Origin: Stenogyne calaminthoides
Taxonomy: Eukaryota > Streptophyta > Magnoliopsida > Lamiales > Lamiaceae
Length of the DNA stretch: 64,000 nt
Direction: 5' to 3'
NCBI GenBank assembly: GCA_037126765.1
Contig: JBBCBC010000056.1
Location: forward strand, 248,001 to 312,000
Shown here: positions 46,695-56,519 of the stretch, one piece after another
Numbering within the stretch: position 1 is the first letter of the stretch
How the letters are laid out: the number at the start of each line of letters is the position of its first letter
Notes under the pieces: model-generated
Told to the model about the DNA's origin: nothing
Seen by the model: only the letters and a program-made list of their open reading frames with translations
The model's database searches: none
Translations under genes and position numbers: made by a program

Positions 46695-47789
46695 TGGAGG
46701 CGGCGGACGACGGGGTGAGTGGGACGACGGCCGATTGAAGAAACTGTTAAATGAAGGAAGGGAGAGAAATTTTTGAGTTTTTTAACCTGACCTTTTTTAT
46801 TTTGTTCAATCCAACCCATTTATCTTTATTCTTACTTGAACAATTTTTTTGGTTATCTTGGCCACTCAAATCTGGTTGGGGCTTGTCCATTCGCTGCAAT
46901 TTTTTGTTTGGGTTGTGATGGTGGATCTGTTGGCGAGCGGATCTGTGCAGATCTGCCGTCGGGGCGACTGTAGAAGATGGAGTCAGGATTTTTCTTTTTC
47001 TTTTTTCAATAATGCAAATATTTGTTACGTTTGTGCAAATATTATTTCTTCGTTTGTGCAAATTTACTTCTTCCCCATTTCTGTAATTAGTAAAATATTT
47101 TGCGATTGTACAAATGTATTTTTTCATTGAGATTGAATTTATTTTTGTGCTTGTGTAAAAAATAAATATGACAAAAAAATGGGGATGCAGCTCTGGGAAT
47201 TTTATTTTCTGTGATTAGTAAATTATTCTGCGTTTGTGTAAGTATTTTGGCACTGGAGTTGAATTTATTTTGTGCTCGTGCAAAAATAAATACGACAAAT
47301 ATAAAATATATGTAATATTTTGTTATAAATTTAAAAATAACTGCAGTTTAAAATTTTATAAAATGTATTTTAAAAATGAAATAAATTTTAAAATTGACAA
47401 AACATTTAAAAATGAAGTAAAAAATTATTGGATTTGTTGATTAAAAGAGTTTGAGGTATCAGTTTTGGTAGGCTGGCAGACATTGATAATCGAAACATGT
47501 CAATAAATGAAAGGGGGAGTAGATTTGTCTTTATACTATGTAAATTGTATATAGTTGTAAGATGAGGTATTGAATGTATTAGATTGTAATAAAAGACCCA
47601 ACTTTGTACCTAGATGATATCCCCCCTTCTCTTAATTATGGGGAAAGGAAAGGTCAAATTGATGGATACCAGTTTAGGCAGGGGAAGACCAAAAAAGGGG
47701 AAATGCGGATGTGGGTGGTGGATACCGGTTTCTTTTTTGCAGGGAAATGGGGAAATATATTTGAATTGGCGGTGGGGTCCGCAAATTTC
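46695..47789. other. AT-rich spacer, no supported gene
   Basis: 46690-46735 continues the G-rich stretch interrupted by B. 47000-47290 has spaced repeats of 'TTTGTGCAAAT' or 'TTGTGTAA'. The rest is AT-rich. Short open frames on both strands show no recognisable domain. Confidence 0.5.
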
Positions 47790-47791
47790 TA

Positions 47792-48030
47792 CTCCTTCCG
47801 TCCCAAGTTCGATTGAACATTTCACTTTTTGGCTCGTATTTTATTGAGCGAGTTGTTTATAGTATATGAAATGATAAAGTGACTTTTAAGGCATAGCGGG
47901 ATAGATGAGGGGTAGCACTATCATACTTCACCTTAAAAATCTCTTTATCATTTCAAATATTAATAAATAACTCGCTCGCTAAAACACGAGTCAAATAGTG
48001 AATGTTCAAACAAGTGTGGGACAGGAGGAG
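47792..48030. mobile_element. Stowaway-type MITE 1 (239 bp)
   Basis: Ends CTCCTTCCGTCCCA and, inverted, TGTGGGACAGGAGGAG, flanked by TA at 47790-47791 and 48031-48032. Terminal CTCCCTCCGTCCC and TA duplication define Stowaway (Tc1/mariner) MITEs. The arms pair over much of their length ('GAGCGAGTT' with 'AACTCGCTC'). Confidence 0.92.
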
Positions 48031-48032
48031 TA

Positions 48033-49126
48033 ATAAAGATGGAAATGGGGATCTGACTTTTTTAATTTATGGGGACCAGAAATTGGGTGTAAATATTATC
48101 CGAAAATGGGGAGTGGTCTGCAGAATGCAGCAGGTGAGTCCGAAATTGGGGAAAAAGAGGTTGGATGGTAATATAGACTTATTGACCAATTTTTTGTACC
48201 TAAGAGTTTTTTTTTTTTTTTTTACCTTAGAGTTTTTTGCTCTCCCATTTTGTACCTTAGAGAACACTAACACTTTATTTATTGTCCCACTCAGGAATTA
48301 TGCCTTAGTAAATCAAAGTTACTTTGAGGAAAAGGGGGGAATTGAAAAAACCATGGTCTAGGCAGCACTGAATCTGGCCAAAGATGGCACTACCGCAGAT
48401 GATGAGGATGATGTATATGAGGCCAGAGGGCCGGTTTATTCCTAAACTGACTTTTTTTATTTTTGGATAATTTTAATTATGTTGTTTCTTTAGAAGAATT
48501 TTAAGTTAATGTGAGAAGTGTTGGTATACATTTAAACTTACAATGTTTTAATAACGATTAAGTTTATCAGTTATAAATTATAAGTACATATGTACAATCA
48601 ATAATGGGAAGAAAATGAATTATATTAATCAAGTTAAACATATTTTTAATAAAATTTGTGCAAAGACATAATAACAAAACTCGTTACGAAATATGTGTGA
48701 CTATAAGGGGGTAAATATGTGCTACTGTAAGGAAGGATCTATGAAACATGACATGTGTATCAGAAGGAGAAGCGCATAAATATAGACGAAAAAATTTGTG
48801 AATCATGTGCGGACCGAATTAGGTCAAACAGATTATTTTAAAAATCCACGCTCCGAAATTTGTATTACTATAAGGGGAAACATGTGTTCTGTAAGGACAA
48901 ATAATGCATACTTGTTTTTCTAGTACACATATTTGTCTGTTAGGTATTGAAAATTGTGTTATTATACTCACACAAATGTATCACTGTAAAGAGAAATGTG
49001 TGTTACTGTATGAATAAAATGACACTCCCTCTATTTTGTTAGCTTATCCCTCTGTTTTTTTTTTTTTTGTTTCTCCTTCTTACTTGTGACCAACTATCTT
49101 AACTAAAGACTCACACTACCAAATTA
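48033..49126. other. AT-rich spacer with dispersed-repeat fragment
   Basis: 48185-48275 is an inverted copy of the repeat at 21716-21842 ('ATTTTGTACCTTAGAG'). 48690-49020 shows several spaced 'TACTGTAAGG' or 'ACTATAAGGGG' strings with 'ATGTGT'. No gene. Confidence 0.5.
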
Positions 49127-49325
49127 CTCCCTCCGTCTCATGAGGACTTGAACACTGAAAATGATACACAAACCAAGTAAAACGGGTTTTAGTGGGTTTG
49201 AGTGGAATAAAATAATGATGTTGTGAGTGTATTAATATTATGTTTGATTCCATTTTGGGAATGTTCAAGTAATGTTGAGACGTCCAAATAAGATAAGTGT
49301 TCAAGTAATCACGGGACGGACAGAG
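49127..49325. mobile_element. Stowaway-type MITE 2 (199 bp)
   Basis: Ends CTCCCTCCGTCTCATGAGGA and, inverted, ATCACGGGACGGACAGAG, with TA on both sides (49125-49126 and 49326-49327). The inner arms 'GGACTTGAACACT' and 'AGTGTTCAAGTAA' pair. It is a different family from MITEs 1 and 3. Confidence 0.9.
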
Positions 49326-49531
49326 TACATAATTAAATTAGTAAAAATATCTTTTTTTTAATCATCATGTGGTAACACATAATTTTCGTTACTGTAATAC
49401 ATACTTGCATTTATAGTAACAAAGACTTGGAGCGAGTTTTCCTATTTCGCATTTGCTCAATTTTCTTTTGAAAAAATCTAGTTTGACTTGCACAAGATCC
49501 GTGAATTTTCAGCTTCTTCCCATTTTAACTA

Positions 49532-49760
49532 CTCCCTCCGTCCTATTTTAGATTGTTCATTCACCGTTTAACTTGTATTTTAGCGATCAAGTTATTTATT
49601 AGTATTTTAAATGATAAAATGTTTTTTAAGGAGGAGTATGATAGATGAAGGTATCCTATCATACCCCACTTTTAAAATCTCTTTATCATTTAATAAACAA
49701 TTTACTCGCTAAAACACAAGTTAAACATTGAACGAACAATCTAAAATAGGACAGGGGGAG
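49532..49760. mobile_element. Stowaway-type MITE 3 (229 bp)
   Basis: Ends CTCCCTCCGTCCTATTTTAG and, inverted, CTAAAATAGGACAGGGGGAG, with TA on both sides (49530-49531 and 49761-49762). Shares 'CTCGCTAAAACAC' and 'CTCTTTATCATTT' with MITE 1, so both belong to one family. Confidence 0.94.
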
Positions 49761-50530
49761 TAATATTTAGCAATGAGATATTTCATAGAGAGAAGTCCCT
49801 TGTTGAATTAAGTAAAAAATTAGTTATAAAACTCTAAAATTGTAACAAACATTCTTAATATATAAAATTTAATTATATAAAATAAATGAAATAGGAATGT
49901 TTAAAAATTATCGGTATAGTCTATGAACAAATGAAGCAAGTATTGTGAGTTCAATTCTTGGATTCTTCCGAAGCTGCACAATATTATAACATACCACATA
50001 CATTACGAAAGACTTATGATCGAGATCTTGTTTACAAAGTTGCTTCTATAATTTTGATTGGCGAGTGTTGCTGAAAATAGCATATACTATTCCTAATGAG
50101 AAGGTAACTCCGAGTGCAAATTTGCGACAAGAATCAATGCTATTACAATATTCAAAGGTATGGTATGCTGCTGCAAGTATTTTACCCTAGTACAGAATTC
50201 AACTAGAATTCAAATTTTGTTATCAGGATTGTCAAAACTCAAAATGGAGTTCAATTCATAGCACAACATGCTAACAATGACACGGCAGACTAAAGTACTA
50301 TTCCATACATTCACAGGACGCAGGGAGCCATCTAATGTAGTAATTATAAAGTTGAGAATATTTATCAAAAACTTGTTATTTATAAACTGACAATACACAT
50401 GCTATTGATTCTTCAAATGGCTGCATTCTTATAATTAGAAAGAAATGTGGGAGTTGAGGGGTCTTACAGTAGAACCTTATACACAAGAATGCGAATGGGG
50501 GTGGTGTTACATTCATAGAGCTACAAAAAT
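49761..50530. other. 3' flank of the Rossmann-fold pseudogene
   Basis: AT-rich; the end nearest 50530 is the probable 3' UTR on the - strand. No separate gene seen. Confidence 0.5.
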
Positions 50531-51123
50531 TCACACATTTACTGCAGCTGCAGCCTCCTTTATTTGCTCGATTGTGAAAACGCCAAACATATCATCATCT
50601 GCAACTGCGTTTATCGCAGCAAAAGCGACGTCATCTACACTCACAGGAGGGGCCAAAAGTAGATCAGAGGCCGGTAGAGAGGTCAATGGTTTTGTGAAGT
50701 TGTCTATAGCACTTAGAAATTTCTCTAGTGGTTCCCCGATCAAATCTAAAGGGATCTCAAATCCATCAACCTTTCTTTTCCCTTATATGAATCCCGGCCT
50801 CAACAAAACTCCTGTTAATGTTAAATAAAAAAATGAATGAATCATGTCGTGATTTTACATCAATAGCCTACCATAAAAATATTGTATTATCCGTTGATCA
50901 TTTATCATCAAATCTGCTTTTTGGTTTATGTTTTCATACTTAACTTAGTGCACATGCAAGTCCCAGAAAAATAGCCCACAGGAATAAGATTTGTGCACTA
51001 TCGACACAAAACAAGAATGGTAGCTCGGAAGTACCTGTCATTGGATATTTGGATAGAACTTCAGATTCAGCTTTCCTTTTTCCAGTAAAGTACCCAGTTG
51101 AGAGTAGAAATGATGGCAGATTA

Positions 51124-51128
51124 TAATC
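51124..51128. repeat. Target-site duplication of element E (left, TAATC)
   Basis: TAATC before TGATGAGACC; recurs at 56515-56519. Both copies derive from one coding position of the Rossmann gene. Confidence 0.93.
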
Positions 51129-51452
51129 TGATGAGACCACGGCCGCGCCACCAGCGGACCGTTTTGGGCGAATATACGAGAGGAAGAAGAAGAAGGCGGC
51201 GAATTGAAGTTTTGAAGTTTTAATTTTTATTATTTCCGTATTTAGATTCTTTGCCTTTTTATTTCCGTTCTTATTTCTGGATTTTGGAACAATTCGGCCC
51301 ATGGGCTTGAGTCGCCATATTAGGCGTAGGGTTTCGGTTCTGAGGGATTATGTGTATTTTGTGAATTGAACAATTGCAGCGTTTTGCTGTCGCTAGTAAA
51401 TTACGTGCATTCATTCGGAATTTCTAGCTTCCTCGGTACAGAGGTTTCATCA
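51129..51452 (+). repeat. 5' LTR of element E
   Basis: TGATGAGACC ... GGTTTCATCA. Differs from the 3' LTR only in GGGCGAAT versus GGGCTAAT and TACAGAGG versus TACAAAGG. Confidence 0.97.
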
Positions 51453-51454
51453 AT

Positions 51455-51467
51455 TGGCATCAGAGCC
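51455..51467 (+). other. Primer-binding site of element E
   Basis: TGGCATCAGAGCC, two bases after the LTR; one mismatch to the initiator tRNA-Met form TGGTATCAGAGCC. Confidence 0.85.
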
Positions 51468-54329
51468 ATGGTGACGAACAAAGAACGGTTCGAAGCCCTG
51501 GAGTCGTCAATGATGGAGTTATCAAACGCGATGCGCGACTTGCAGCGGCAACGCGAGGACCGTTCGGGGGGAAGTAGACGTCGGGATAGACGCTCTACTA
51601 GGGGCGAGGGCTCGCAGCGCTTCCGACGCGGCGAAGAAGATGAATCCGCGCGACTTGCGGACGTGCGGCGTGAGGCATTCAGAAACGCGGGACACCGCGC
51701 TAATTCTGGGCGAAATGGGGAGAACAGTGGGCGCCGCGGGAATCGCGATCAGGCGCGAAACCCCGAGGTCAAGGAGGACAACCCGTTTGGGAACAGGCCA
51801 GGGCCCTTTCACCGGGACGGCTCTGAAACAGAAAAGGAGGAGAACGATGAGGACATGGAAGAGGAGAATGAGAAATCAGAGGAAGAATCGGTATGGAGTA
51901 GACGTACGGATGTAATCAGGGACCACAGGCCTAGGGGACCGCGAATTGAATTCCCAAAATTTGGGGGTGAGGATGCGCTCAATTGGGTGGATAGGGTGGA
52001 GCAATATTTCGAGTGGCAAGGCACTCGATTGAAAGACTGTGTGCAAATCGCTTCGTTCTATCTCGAGGGAGAAGCGCGCCAATGGTGGAGATGGTTCGAA
52101 CAGGTTAATGGAGGGCACGAATTATCGTGGTACGATTTCAAAAAGGGCATCCTGAGTCGGTTTGGCACGAATCAGCATGAGGATGCGAACGAATCCATGA
52201 GTCGGATTCGACAGGTGGGGCAGTTCCGGGATTACTTACGTGAATTCGAGAAAGCCATGAGTCGGGTACCCCACTGGCCACCGAGCGCATTGCTCGGGAC
52301 CTTCATGGCGGGACTGAAACCGGAATTAGCATCAGAACTAAAGATGTGGAAACCAGAGACGTTGCCGGAGGCCATAGAACTGGCTACCAGGAAGGAGGAA
52401 CAACTTAGGATTGGCCGAAACCAGTACGGTTTCAATCGACCTAATTCGAACTTTGCACGACCCGGTCTGGGGCGGGGAACAACAAACAGCCCGCTGCCAA
52501 CCTCCGTGACTCCACCAGCAGCAGGTGGGGGCTCGAAATCCATACCGTCTGTGACACCATATGGACGGGGGCGAATTCAATTAAGTAATGAGGAAATAAA
52601 TCGACGAAGACAGGCAGGGCAATGTTTCACATGCAACGAGAAGTACACCTGGAATCATGTGTGCCCAAACGCCAAAGTAATGAGTTTGATTGTAGATGAC
52701 GTGATCATTGACGGCGATTACGACACACTACCGAATTATGACGAAGAACCAAGTGGTGGAGGATCAGAGACGAACGAGCAAGGGCACGAGGGTGAGAGAC
52801 CCATGTCATTGACCACACTGAACGGGCAGGCGCGACCTCGCGCACTTAAGTTTGAAGGCACTATCGGTCGTCAACCAGTGATAATCTTAGTGGACAGCGG
52901 GGCCACGGACAAATTTATTTCCACTAATCTTGCGACGTATTTGGGATTGCCAGAAACGCGCGGGCATTTATCCTATAATATTACGGTGGGGAACGGACAA
53001 AAGATACTATGCAACTCGTGGTACGAAAGGGTACCGGTGTGCGTGCAAGGCATACGATTCCAAACGACTTTCTATGGTATACCGATGCCGCACCACGACA
53101 TCATCTTTGGTATGCCCTGGCTCGAAGCAATAAGTCCCATGTTTTTTGACGCCAACGAGTTGTCTTGCCAATTTTGGCTTGAGGACACACCTATCACACT
53201 CAAGGGAATTGGGTACATGACCCCGGAACAGGTCGATGCAAGGGCAATGGAGAGGGAACGTGTCCGTGGGGGCAAAATATTTTTGTTGGCAGCGTCGGGC
53301 ATCACTTCGCCCACGGAACAACCAGTCGACGAGCATGAGACTGAGATAGAGGAGCTGCTGGCCGAATTTAAGGCAGTCTCCACAGCACCCAAAGCTCTTC
53401 CACCCAGGCGAGAATTTGACCACCGAATCCGTTTGATTGACGAGACCAAGCCGGTTAACGTGGCACCCTACCGGTATGCCCACTTTCAGAAGGAAGAGAT
53501 CGAGAAACAGGTTAGTGAGATGATGGGGGCCGGACAAATTAGGTACAGCACTAGCCCGTTTTCATCGCCCGTGTTGCTCGTGAAGAAGAAAGACAACACA
53601 TGGAGATTTTGTACCGATTATAGAGCACTTAACGACGCGACTATTAAGGATCGATACCCCATTCCTACCGTGGATGATATGCTGGATGAATTACATGGGG
53701 CCTTATATTTTTCGAAGCTCGACTTACGGGCAGGGTACCACCAGATTCGAATGCACCCCGATGATATTCACAAAACCGCGTTTCGTACACATAATGGTCA
53801 CTATGAGTATTTGGTCATGCCGTTCGGATTAAGCAACGCACCCTCCACCTTCCAGGCAATAATGAACCACATTTTTAGACCTCATTTGCGACGGTACGTT
53901 CTTGTGTTTTTTGATGATATTTTAATTTATAGCAAATCATGGGGGGAACACGTGGAGCACTTGCGAACTGTCTTGAAAATTTTGGGCGACCAACAATTTG
54001 TGATTAAACCATCGAAGTGTTTCTTTAGGGTCCGGGAGGTTGAGTACTTGGGCCACTTTATTTCGGTTGAGGGGGTTCGAGTAGACCCGAGGAAGATTGA
54101 GGCAGTTAGAGAATGGCCGATACCGAGAAATGTGACAGAGTTGCGTGGCTTTCTTGGCCTCGCAGGTTACTATCGGAAATTTTGTGCAAAATTTGGGGAA
54201 AAGGCTCGGCCACTCCACAATTTAACCAAGAAAAATAAGTTTGCCTGGTCTACAGAGGCCCAGCAAGCGTTTGATTCTTTGAAAGAGGCAATGTGTACTG
54301 CGACCGGTGCTTGCATTACCGAACTTTGA
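51468..54329 (+). CDS. gag-pol: Gypsy Gag-protease-RT open frame of element E (frame lost in RNase H)
   Basis: One open frame of about 950 codons. The start is taken at ATG 51468 directly after the primer site; the upstream frame lies in the LTR. N-terminus: Arg/Glu-rich, low complexity. Gag domain at about 51930-52250 ('FYLEGEARQWWRWFEQV'). Zinc-knuckle variant 'CFTCNEKYTWNHVC' at about 52624-52665. Aspartic protease 'ILVDSGATDKFIS' near 52885-52925. RT with 'WRFCTDYRALNDATIKDRYP', 'FSKLDLRAGYHQIRMHP', 'MPFGLSNAPSTFQ' and the catalytic 'VFFDDILIYS' near 53905-53930. The start of RNase H follows ('FAWSTEAQQAFDSL'). The frame is lost at about 54305, probably by one extra base, and ends in a chance stop at 54329. 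Codons look undamaged up to there. Confidence 0.93.
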   Translation: MVTNKERFEALESSMMELSNAMRDLQRQREDRSGGSRRRDRRSTRGEGSQRFRRGEEDESARLADVRREAFRNAGHRANSGRNGENSGRRGNRDQARNPEVKEDNPFGNRPGPFHRDGSETEKEENDEDMEEENEKSEEESVWSRRTDVIRDHRPRGPRIEFPKFGGEDALNWVDRVEQYFEWQGTRLKDCVQIASFYLEGEARQWWRWFEQVNGGHELSWYDFKKGILSRFGTNQHEDANESMSRIRQVGQFRDYLREFEKAMSRVPHWPPSALLGTFMAGLKPELASELKMWKPETLPEAIELATRKEEQLRIGRNQYGFNRPNSNFARPGLGRGTTNSPLPTSVTPPAAGGGSKSIPSVTPYGRGRIQLSNEEINRRRQAGQCFTCNEKYTWNHVCPNAKVMSLIVDDVIIDGDYDTLPNYDEEPSGGGSETNEQGHEGERPMSLTTLNGQARPRALKFEGTIGRQPVIILVDSGATDKFISTNLATYLGLPETRGHLSYNITVGNGQKILCNSWYERVPVCVQGIRFQTTFYGIPMPHHDIIFGMPWLEAISPMFFDANELSCQFWLEDTPITLKGIGYMTPEQVDARAMERERVRGGKIFLLAASGITSPTEQPVDEHETEIEELLAEFKAVSTAPKALPPRREFDHRIRLIDETKPVNVAPYRYAHFQKEEIEKQVSEMMGAGQIRYSTSPFSSPVLLVKKKDNTWRFCTDYRALNDATIKDRYPIPTVDDMLDELHGALYFSKLDLRAGYHQIRMHPDDIHKTAFRTHNGHYEYLVMPFGLSNAPSTFQAIMNHIFRPHLRRYVLVFFDDILIYSKSWGEHVEHLRTVLKILGDQQFVIKPSKCFFRVREVEYLGHFISVEGVRVDPRKIEAVREWPIPRNVTELRGFLGLAGYYRKFCAKFGEKARPLHNLTKKNKFAWSTEAQQAFDSLKEAMCTATGACITEL

Positions 54330-56002
54330 GGAGAATTTGTGATTGAGACGGATGCCTCCCACATGGGATTAAATTTTTCTTTCCCGCAATAACCGCCCAT
54401 AGCTTATATGAGTAAGGGCATAAATTAATCCAAGAGGTCGTGGTCGGTTTATGAGAAGGAGATGTTGGCTATCTTGGAAGCAATTCGAAGTGGCGCCAGT
54501 GTTTGGTGGGTCGAAAGTTCAAGATTGTGACGGACCGTGAGTTTGAGGTATTTGTTGGACAACAGACATTACTACGCCGAGGAAAGAAAAGTGGATCGCA
54601 AAGTTAGTGGGTTTTGACTACTGAAATAGTTTACCGTCGGGGTAAGGATAATGGGGCGGTGGCGCCTATCACGGAGGGACCATAATCGGGTCATGAACAC
54701 ATACACGATCATGTCATCGCCCGATCCCGAGCATTTGGGTGACATAAGCCGAGGCTACTCGGCGGATGATGAGCTCGGACCACTCTGGATCAAAATTAAC
54801 GACCGAGCGAGGAGAAATCGGTTTATGAGATCAAACCGCGGTTGCTTGGCACGACGGGGGGAGTGATCTTGGTGCGAAGGGGGAAATCGAACGAGGTCAT
54901 TCACGGGAGTTTCATCGTCTGTTTTTTGGAGGGCATTCGGGAATTTTTGCGGACGTTTAAGAGGCTATCCCACCGTTTTGTTGAAATTTGGGATGAGGAA
55001 GGATGTCGAGGCATTCGTTCGGAGTTGTGACACTTGTCGGTAGAACAAGTCGGATAAGTTCACCGGCCGGGCTTACTAGCCCTCGCGATTCAAACCCGGT
55101 ATGGACGGACATCTCGATGGATTTTATTCTGGGTCTTCCCGTTCTAAAGGTAAGGAGGTGATCATGGTGGTAGTCGACCGTTTGACTAAGTATGCTCATT
55201 TTGTTTCGTTACGACACCCCTATTCTGCAAAGGATGTGGCTGACGAGTTCATTCGCAACATAGTAAAGCTGCACGGGATCCCGAAATCCATAGTTTCGGA
55301 TCGCGATCGAGTCTTTGTAAGCATATTTTGGCGTGAGCTTTTTAAGTTACAAGGGACGCAATTGAAGATGAGCTCCGCCTACCACCCTCAAACCGAAGCG
55401 GTCGACGGAGGTCATTAATCGTTGTTTGGAGCAATATCTTGATTGCTTCACTCATCAAAAACCGAGTGAATGGGAACGTTATCTCGCGTAGGGCGGAATA
55501 TTGGTACAACACTACTTTCCAATCGGAACATTTCCATGACCCGCTCGAGGCGGTATATGGGCACCCGGCCGTGCCAATCCCTTTCCACGAGGTGGGGTCT
55601 ACTATGGTACATGAGGTGGATGTGCAACTCAGAGAGAGGGACGCCCTTCTTCGCGAGCTTCGTTTCAATTTGGAGACAACACAAAATCGCATGAAACAGT
55701 ACGCCGACTCTAAGCGGCGGTCGGAGGAGTTCGAGGTGGGTGGTTTGGGTCTACCTTAAGTACGCAACCATATCGCCCGACAATCGGTTTTCAAAAGCGA
55801 GTAAACCGGAAGTTGGCAAGCAAGTTCTTTGGCCCATTTCGGGTATTGCACGCATTAGGGAGTGTCGGCAGTATCGTTTGGGTTTGCCGCTGGACTCCCG
55901 AATTCACCGGTTTTTCCATGTGTCTTTGTTGCGGCGGAAGCTTGGAGAAATTGAGGCGGCTCAACCTACACTTCCGCCTTATTCAGCGACCCAGTCAGCG
56001 CT
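54330..56002 (+). pseudogene. pol: RNase H and integrase remnant of element E
   Basis: Pieces in shifting frames: RNase H parts ('SKSWSVYEKEMLAILEAIR'-like near 54425-54490); the integrase zinc region ending 'SCDTC' near 55022-55035; and a clear integrase core at 55101-55418 ('EVIMVVVDRLTKYAHFVSL', 'IPKSIVSDRDRVF'). The catalytic Glu region after 'SSAYHPQT' is shifted. Lesions cluster at CAG/CTG sites and are far denser than in the first 3 kb or the LTRs of the same element. Confidence 0.85.
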
Positions 56003-56269
56003 GTGTTTGAGCCATTGGAGGTGTTGGAGTATCGATGGAAGAAATGCGGTCGAGGTTACGTGCGTGAAGCTTTGGTTCGTTGGAAGTCGATGGAAGTCGA
56101 GGACGCGACTTGGGAGGCCGTCGATGAGCTACGACTTCGCTTCCCTTCTCTTAACCTTGAGGACAAGGTTCGATTTGAAGGGGGGAATGATGATGAGACC
56201 ACGGCCGCGCCACCAGCGGACCGTTTTGGGCTAATATACGAGAGGAAGAAGAAGAAGGCGGCGAATTGA
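56003..56269 (+). pseudogene. Chromodomain-like C-terminus of element E integrase
   Basis: 'REALVRWKSMEVEDATWEAV' followed by 'DELRLRFPSLNLEDKV' matches the C-terminal chromodomain-like tail of plant gypsy integrases, which steers integration. The reading runs into the 3' LTR. Confidence 0.8.
56176..56190 (+). other. Polypurine tract of element E
   Basis: GAAGGGGGGAATGA directly before the 3' LTR start TGATGAGACC. Confidence 0.88.
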
Positions 56270-56514
56270 AGTTTTGAAGTTTTAATTTTTATTATTTCCG
56301 TATTTAGATTCTTTGCCTTTTTATTTCCGTTCTTATTTCTGGATTTTGGAACAATTCGGCCCATGGGCTTGAGTCGCCATATTAGGCGTAGGGTTTCGGT
56401 TCTGAGGGATTATGTGTATTTTGTGAATTGAACAATTGCAGCGTTTTGCTGTCGCTAGTAAATTACGTGCATTCATTCGGAATTTCTAGCTTCCTCGGTA
56501 CAAAGGTTTCATCA
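56191..56514 (+). repeat. 3' LTR of element E
   Basis: 324 bp; see the 5' LTR for the two differences. Confidence 0.97.
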
Positions 56515-56519
56515 TAATC
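56515..56519. repeat. Target-site duplication of element E (right, TAATC)
   Basis: Perfect match to 51124-51128. Confidence 0.93.

Larger units (their letters stand above)
51129..56514 (+). mobile_element. Element E: Ty3/gypsy retrotransposon (short-LTR, chromodomain-like), 5.4 kb
   Basis: 324 bp LTRs (51129-51452 and 56191-56514), primer site, gag-protease-RT-RNase H-integrase-chromodomain-like order, polypurine tract, and a perfect TAATC duplication. RT before integrase is the Ty3/gypsy order, and the C-terminal chromodomain-like block points to a chromovirus. The short LTRs suggest the Reina or Galadriel type, which I cannot confirm. It lies in antisense orientation within an exon of the Rossmann gene. 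LTRs differ at 2 of 324 positions, so the insertion is recent. Confidence 0.95.

Noticed and set aside
46849..47130. 93-codon frame overlapping a 126-codon frame on the other strand
   Set aside because: AT-rich and T-rich spacer with repeated 'TTTGTGCAAAT'; no domain on either strand.
51366..51467. Upstream extension of the gypsy open frame
   Set aside because: These codons lie in the LTR and primer site. Gag most likely starts at ATG 51468.
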